64,000 nucleotides of DNA, from contig OY727093.1 in NCBI GenBank assembly GCA_963402885.1, forward strand, positions 18,646,161 through 18,710,160, in the 5' to 3' direction. This DNA is from Antedon bifida. Its lineage: Eukaryota > Echinodermata > Crinoidea > Comatulida > Antedonidae. Position numbers and translations under genes: made by a program. Numbering within the stretch: the stretch's first letter is position 1; each line of letters opens with the position of its first letter. The notes beneath the pieces are model-generated. The model searched no databases. It was not told where the DNA came from and saw only the letters and a list, made by a program, of their open reading frames with translations. This document shows, piece after piece, positions 58,531-64,000 of this stretch.

Positions 58531-58726
58531 AAAAATCAGATCAAATTTAATGCTAGACTCAAACAATTTTGATCGAGGTACTACATTATATCATGATTGT
58601 ATTGAGTTGTTTGTTCACGATACGTCTGTTAGGGTCGTGGTTAACGCGTTGGATTATTATAATTTGCTGCTCATGCGCGCGATATTTGCACGTTAACTCG
58701 TTTGTTTAATGAACGTAATAGTTCAA

Positions 58727-59270
58727 GACGATGTTTGTTATTTGCTGCGCGCGTGTACGATACTTCAAGGTCAAGGCCATGTTATATCATTGTTGCTTCT
58801 ACTGTGTGGTTGTTGGCTTACTATTATGTACGTATAGTTATAAGTCGATGTTCGATGTTTTTTTGCGCGTGAACACGATACTAAAAGGTCAAGGTTAAAT
58901 TGCTACTTGTATGTAGTGTGTGGTTATTAACTCGTTGGCTTACTGTTATGTACGTATAGTTCCAAGTCGATGCTTGATTCGATGTTTTTGTGCGCGTACA
59001 CGATTACACAAGGTCAAGTTCATAATATACTATTGCTACTTGTGGTTGTTAATTCGTTGGCTTATTGTTATGTTCGTATAGTTCCAAGTCGATGTTCGAG
59101 TCGATGTTTTTTGTGCGCGTGCACGATACTACAAAGGTCATGACTTGTATACCATTGCTACTTGTGGTGTGTGGTTGTTAACTCGTTGGCTTACTGATAT
59201 GTACGTATAGTTTCAAGTCGAAGTTCGATGTTTTGCGCGCGTGTACGATACTACAAGGTCAAGGTTATAC
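58727..59270 (+). repeat. ~120-bp tandem repeat inside the foldback element
   Basis: Five degenerate units contain GTACGTATAGTT, CAAGTCGATGTTCGATG, GCGCGTGTACGATAC and AAGGTCAAGG. The right arm holds only one to two units, so the repeat expanded on one side after the arms formed. Confidence 0.8.
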
Positions 59271-59274
59271 AGTG

Positions 59275-60774
59275 TCGGTGGATGATGTATAACGAAAGTT
59301 CTGGGAAATTAGACATTTTGTTGTTAGACAATAATGTTGTAGTTTGTGTTTTTTTTATTATATTGTGTGCAGTATTAAATTTAAAAGAAGAAGAAGCTGT
59401 AAAACCCACAAATTATATAATTTATAATGCATAGGTTCTATATATTAGGTTCTAATAATAACAAAATATCCTTTCAATATTATTGTAATGACATACCCTA
59501 GCTAGTATGTGTAGCCTAGGCTATACTATGTATTGAAGATGCATACGCGCTTTCTATTGTCTATAATCTGATGTCTGTACACACACAGTAGGGATTCCCC
59601 AGCAAGATGTCTAAGGCAAGACATCCCGACATTCCCACCCCTTGATGTTTTATGCTTGAAACAGAAATTGACACCATTATCAATTCAATGCTTTTGTGTG
59701 TTTAATTAATTTATATCAGAACTACCTTTTAATTACACATAAACATAACGATTTAAATACATTATTAAACAAAATTAAAGATATACTGTATGTGGTGTGT
59801 ATATATAAATAACAAGGCACATAATAAATTCCAATTTATTTTAATGTATTTAGGTGACTAATTGGGTCGAGCTCTGGTCTTGCTTGGTCTTCCTTTCGTT
59901 CACTTTTACCTTTGTTATAAAAAATACATAGACAAACTAAGGTATTTATATCAATTGTGTATGTATTTTTTTGGTTTAACATAAAGTAATAATTTTTCAG
60001 TTGGACTTTCAATGATGCTTCGGATATTCCTACCTGTTAAAAAATGGCATAGTGGTTGGTTGGTGTTATGTAAAACAACACGTGATTAAGCGATTTTTTT
60101 GGAGAGAAAAGTCTTCGTGTTTTAAAAGTGGCACTGTTATAAATACCAGCAAATATGACTTCTAATGCTCATACAATTAGTGTTATAGGCATCTCCAATC
60201 AAGTGTAAGCCTACTATTAGTAGATAACATTATTTAATCGCATTTCAACTCCTCCTTAAATATTTTGTTAGGTAATTCCTGAAGCCAGTTTGTTCCTCAT
60301 TAACAATACCGTTATACCTTGTACGTTGACTTATTTACTTATAATTATATTATACATAATTCTATTTCTTTAAATTGTCGAATATACGTTTGGTTCCCAC
60401 ATCCTTTGAGAGTAGGCCTAAATCAGTTAAATTTTAATGCATTCAATAGGTAATTTTATTCTCCGTATATCTTTATAATTATCCGCTAAAAATAGATATA
60501 CAAATTAAACAATAAGCATCAGATTAAACCACGAATGTAAATAGTTGTATAGTATTAGGAAGTTTTGTCCATTAGTATAATTGTTATAGATTTCATAGTA
60601 TGTTTTATAGAATACATGTTCGTGACAAGTTTGATACTATCGTGTATTATGTTTGGTTGGATACTGGTGTTACGGTATTATTCTATGTTACAATTTGTTT
60701 ATCGCTCTAAAATAAAGAAATATTCTTTTATTAGTTGTTCTTGCTCTTGCTCTTGTATTATTATCTTCTACAAC
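59275..60774. other. Single-copy core of the foldback element
   Basis: AT-rich, no long frame, no recognisable transposase. Short simple repeats (GAAGAAGAAG, CTTGCTCTTGCTCTTG) occur near its two ends. Confidence 0.6.
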
Positions 60775-61290
60775 GAATTAATAACCACACATTACATCTA
60801 CAAGTAGCAATTTAACCTTGACCTTGTTGTATCGTGTGCGCGCGCAAAAAAACATCGAACATCGACTTATAACTATACGTACATAATAGTAAGCCAACAA
60901 CCACACAGTAGAAGCAACAATGATATAACATGGCCTTGACCTTGAAGTATCGTACACGCGCGCAACAAATAACAAATATCGTCTTAAACTATTACGTTCA
61001 TTAAACAAACGAGTTAACGTGCAAATATCGCGCGCACGAGCAGCAAATGATAATAATCCAACGCGTTAACCACGACCCTAACAGACGTATCGTGAACAAA
61101 CAACTCAATACAATCATGATATAATGTAGTACCTCGATCAAAATTGTCTGAATCTAGCATTAAATTTGATCTGATTTTTTTTACATTTGTGGGCGAAAAA
61201 GTCTCTCTTTTTTTTTACATTTGTGGGCGTTATCACATTTGTGGGCGATGATCGTTTTCACATTTGTGGGCGCTGTTTTCACATTTGTGG

Positions 61291-62108
61291 CAGAGCCATA
61301 TATATAAAGAGTTACGACATTGGATTTTAGTCACGTGATATGCAGATCAATTTGTGTCAAACTTGTCTTCGTTAATGCATGTAAAGTATAGGAGCAAGAA
61401 AATACTTTAAACTTTTTCTTATATTTAAAAAAATGTAATTGCACATTTTACGGTGAAATATCGATGTGCACAGCGTACAGAAGTACTTGCGGCAAAGAAT
61501 ATTGCGCGCGCGTGCGCTAGTACATTATAAAGTTCGATTGATTGATTTTGGAACGAAACATCCCATAACTACGTCCTATTAATAACAATTATGTAATATT
61601 TTCAATCCATAATGCATGCTTTGATGACTAAATAAAATAATAAAGTGTCGTGGATATATTTGTTAATATATTGAATAGGGTATGAACAATATTAAAATAA
61701 TAAAGGCAAATTATTACAAATAAAATGATGAACGAGTCTCTGAAAGTTTGTGTCAAAAACACACAGAGAGCCATATACTGTATAAAAAGAGGGGTGAATT
61801 TGTGTGTTTTTTGTATTGGTTCATGCTTTGATGTATCCGGACTTGCATGTAGGCCCTAGCATTTATTCTTTTGTTATTATAGACACAATATATATATGTT
61901 ACCAAATTAATACCATTAAAAAAATTAATTACTGAAATAAAAACGGAATATAAGCGTTATTTCATAGACAAAAAAAATCTAAAACTAACGCATGAACTAC
62001 AGGAAAACGCTATACAAAATAGACGCGCGCGCCCTCAGCGTGCGAATTCTTTGACACAAAAATGGCTTCTAATTTTCAATGTCGTAACTCTTTATATATA
62101 TGGCTCTG
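61291..62108. mobile_element. hAT-type MITE nested in the foldback element
   Basis: 818 bp with perfect 32-bp inverted ends (61291-61322 and 62077-62108) starting CAGAGCCATATATATAAAGA. It is flanked by the 8-bp duplication ATTTGTGG (61283-61290 and 62109-62116). A CAGNG start and 8-bp duplication are hAT features. No transposase frame. It interrupts one of the CACAAATGTG subterminal repeats, so it is younger than the foldback element. Confidence 0.88.
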
Positions 62109-62288
62109 ATTTGTGGTTGATGCGTTTTCACATTTGTGGTTGTTTTCACATTTGTGGGTGATGTGTTTTCACATTTGTGGTTGTTTTCACATTTGTGGGT
62201 GATGCATTTTCACATTTGTGGTTGTTTTCACATTTGTGAGAGTTTTCACATTTGTGGGTTCAACAGCCCTCTATATAAATATACATAT

Positions 62289-62907
62289 GTACATTAGCTT
62301 TCAATCCATCTGCAACTACTATACTCAATACTTATAACACAAGAGATGATGATGACCAGATATGGTGAATTAAATGAGACAAAATCAATATAAATACATA
62401 ATACCATAAAACCACGAAAAGAAGCCCTTGGGCTGTTTCTTTTTAGTACTCTTGGGTGGGCTTTTTTTCAAGATGGTCTTCTTTTAGAGTTTACTTTTTC
62501 TAACTAAAAATATGCAGATGGGGGCTGTACATTTTGTGAATTGCTACTAGTACTACTGTACATTAATATGATTTTTGAGACATTACTTGCCAATATTTTA
62601 CACATTTTGTGATCTTTTCAAGACGTGCTTTTCGAAGTTTTACGATAGGCATATTTATATAAAATCGCCGTGCTATCGGTGCTATATTATTATTATCATA
62701 CTCTTTTTTGTTCTTTAGTTTTGCGCGTACGTTCGCGTGCGTAAAATCGAATACCCGCAATTCACGCACTGTAAAACTTTATTTTTGAATTAAGTCAAAA
62801 AGCATGCAAAAGGATACCCGCTATACAATCTTTGGTAAAAGAAAAAAGTGGTAGCTAAGATCTATATCGCTGATGTGTAGTGGTAGTATACTATACACAA
62901 CATCAAG
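62289..62907. other. Non-coding sequence between the nested stack and the right-hand gene
   Basis: AT-rich. A minus-strand 68-codon frame (62563-62769) has no recognisable features and I do not call it. Confidence 0.5.
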
Positions 62908-64000
62908 ATGACGGGTAAGCCTATTATTAAATTGTTTTTGTTTCGATTTAGAATGCCTAAATATTAAGCCCGACCGTAGCTAGTACTTAGCCTAGGCATG
63001 CCTAGGCATAGCCTTTGAGTATAAAGATTGGTTCCCACTAGAGATGCAACGCAGTGACGTAACGCAACGTACCAGTGATTTAACCAATCACAAGCGATGG
63101 ATTATTCAAACAGTCGCTCGTAATTGGTCAACCCGCTTGCGTTGCGTCTACGTCCTTGCGTTCCGTCTCTAGTGGGAACCAAGTTTTAGGCTTCTTCTTC
63201 AGGATGCACAAGACACCGTAAAAAAGTCCAAATCCATACCTTCCCAGATCTTACCGTAATCTTTATTAATACTTTCTCACTTAGGGATGGAACAAGACAC
63301 ATCCTACAAAGCAATGGTGGGAGCACTAGCTCGTTTGCTTGCAAGGTATACCTTTATTAATCCATGTTTATACCAACACCACACACACTTTTAAAAAATG
63401 GATTTTAGCCATGGGTGTCCTTACAAAAGATGTAAAATTAACCTTTCACTGTCATTTCAATGTTAAGGAACAAATTCGTTGTGACACATACTTTTAAAAT
63501 GTGTTCATTAAAATAATATAAATTTATATATATATAAACATCTTTCTTTTCTTTATCAATTATTATTGTTTACAATCGTGAAGATTTAATTTTTTAAATG
63601 GGTTTTGCTTTTTTACAGAATGGACAAAGAAGATGGATTGCCAGACAATAAAGATCCATATCCAATGAAAAAAGATCATACCAGTTCTTCAAATAACCAA
63701 TTTTTACATTCCTCTTCACATCCAGAACCATCGCATAGACCAAGTTATCAATCAACGTGTAACACTGTAGAGAAACATTGCATTAGTTTTTCAGGGAACG
63801 ATAAGCCTAACCATACGGACAGGGACCAAGCAAAACTGAATACATCATCCGAGACTATTAACCATAATCATCAAACTTCAAATAAACTCCGACAAAGTCT
63901 CAATCAAAGTGCTCAACCCTGGAGTGCAGACCTTCAACAGACAAGAGTACTTTCGTCAGATAACAGCCCTTTGACTAGTTCAATACCTGATGATCATGAC
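62908..64000 (+). CDS. 5' part of an unrecognised multi-exon gene, open to the right
   Basis: Three exons fit splice rules. The first is a leader exon ending at 62914 (ATGACGG before GTAAGC). The second is 63285-63345, with ATG at 63287 after a CACTTAG acceptor and with donor GTATAC. The third is 63619-64000 after TTTTTTACAG, open to the window end. Starting at 63287 the protein reads MEQDTSYKAMVGALARLLAR and continues MDKEDGLPDNKD, then a hydrophilic Ser/His/Asn-rich region of about 110 residues with no stop. Starting instead from the ATG in the leader exon meets an early stop, so I prefer 63287. The short helix-like start followed by disorder is not a family I recognise. Confidence 0.6.
63023..63187. 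mobile_element. MITE-like element, GGTTCCCAC family, copy 3 (best preserved)
   Basis: Left end TTGGTTCCCACTAGAGA and right end TCTCTAGTGGGAACCAA are inverse over 17 bp. Inside, CGCAGTGACGTAACGCAACG and a CTTGCGTTGCGTCTACGTCC segment also pair. It lies in the first intron of the right-hand gene. Confidence 0.75.
63285..63345 (+). CDS. Right-hand gene, first coding exon
   Basis: 61 bp, with ATG at its third base. It leaves two bases (AG) that join A of the next exon to make arginine. Confidence 0.55.
63619..64000 (+). CDS. Right-hand gene, second coding exon (partial)
   Basis: 382 bp and 127 full codons remain open in one frame, which is unlikely by chance in this AT-rich setting. The strong acceptor and phase match to 63345 support it. 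It is cut by the window edge. Confidence 0.65.

Larger units (their letters stand above)
58264..62265. mobile_element. Foldback (TU-like) transposon with long inverted arms, 5-bp TSD
   Basis: 4002 bp starting TGTTGAACCCACAAATG and ending CATTTGTGGGTTCAACA, flanked by GCCCT on both sides (58259-58263 and 62266-62270). Each arm has an outer part of about 12 short repeats of CACAAATGTGAAAAC and an inner unique part. The left arm reaches to about 58930 and the right arm begins at about 60775. There is no coding frame, so it is non-autonomous. Long arms with tandem outer repeats recall the TU elements of sea urchins. An 818-bp MITE has inserted in the right arm. Confidence 0.85.

Overview
The window is eukaryotic (spliced genes with GT/AG introns, AT-rich, packed with transposable elements). 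Several signs point to a marine invertebrate deuterostome, most likely an echinoderm. There is a Ty3/gypsy relative with integrase placed before reverse transcriptase (the Gmr1-type order described from deuterostomes). There is a foldback transposon built like sea-urchin TU elements. The palindromic word TAGGCCTA is strongly over-represented. The species assignment is inference.

Layout. (1) 1-15668: a tandem array of 114 copies of a ~137-bp unit, each carrying one tRNA-Gly(UCC) gene on the minus strand. The array runs off the left edge. It has a higher-order structure: a ~34-unit block is duplicated in tandem, with smaller later duplications. (2) 15719-31539, minus strand: eight phase-consistent coding exons of an NMDA receptor GluN1-like subunit, from signal peptide through the amino-terminal domain and S1 half of the ligand-binding domain. 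The remaining exons (pore, S2, tail) must lie beyond the left edge, so the tRNA array apparently sits inside an intron of this gene, on its sense strand, starting about 50 bp after a splice donor. A whole-looking Gmr1-type LTR element (18589-26097) sits antisense in another intron. (3) 31.5-42.6 kb: non-coding DNA with LINE pieces, MITE-like elements, a TAGGCC-rich block and a tRNA-derived SINE. (4) 42695-46258, plus strand: a complete five-exon NXPE-family gene (598 aa, single membrane anchor, GDST esterase motif). (5) 46.3-53 kb: non-coding DNA, microsatellites and a LINE RT fragment. (6) 53.05-62.3 kb: a nested stack. A broken BEL/Pao element is followed by an inverted LTR piece, interrupted by a 4.0-kb foldback element, itself interrupted by an 818-bp hAT-type MITE. 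Target-site duplications resolve each of the two DNA-transposon insertions. (7) 62.9-64.0 kb, plus strand: the first exons of an unrecognised gene that runs off the right edge.

The three host genes show no functional link. The most unusual feature is the very large single-isoacceptor tRNA array with its own evolutionary history (anticodon variants, terminator-less copies, chimeric junction units) embedded in a neurotransmitter receptor locus.
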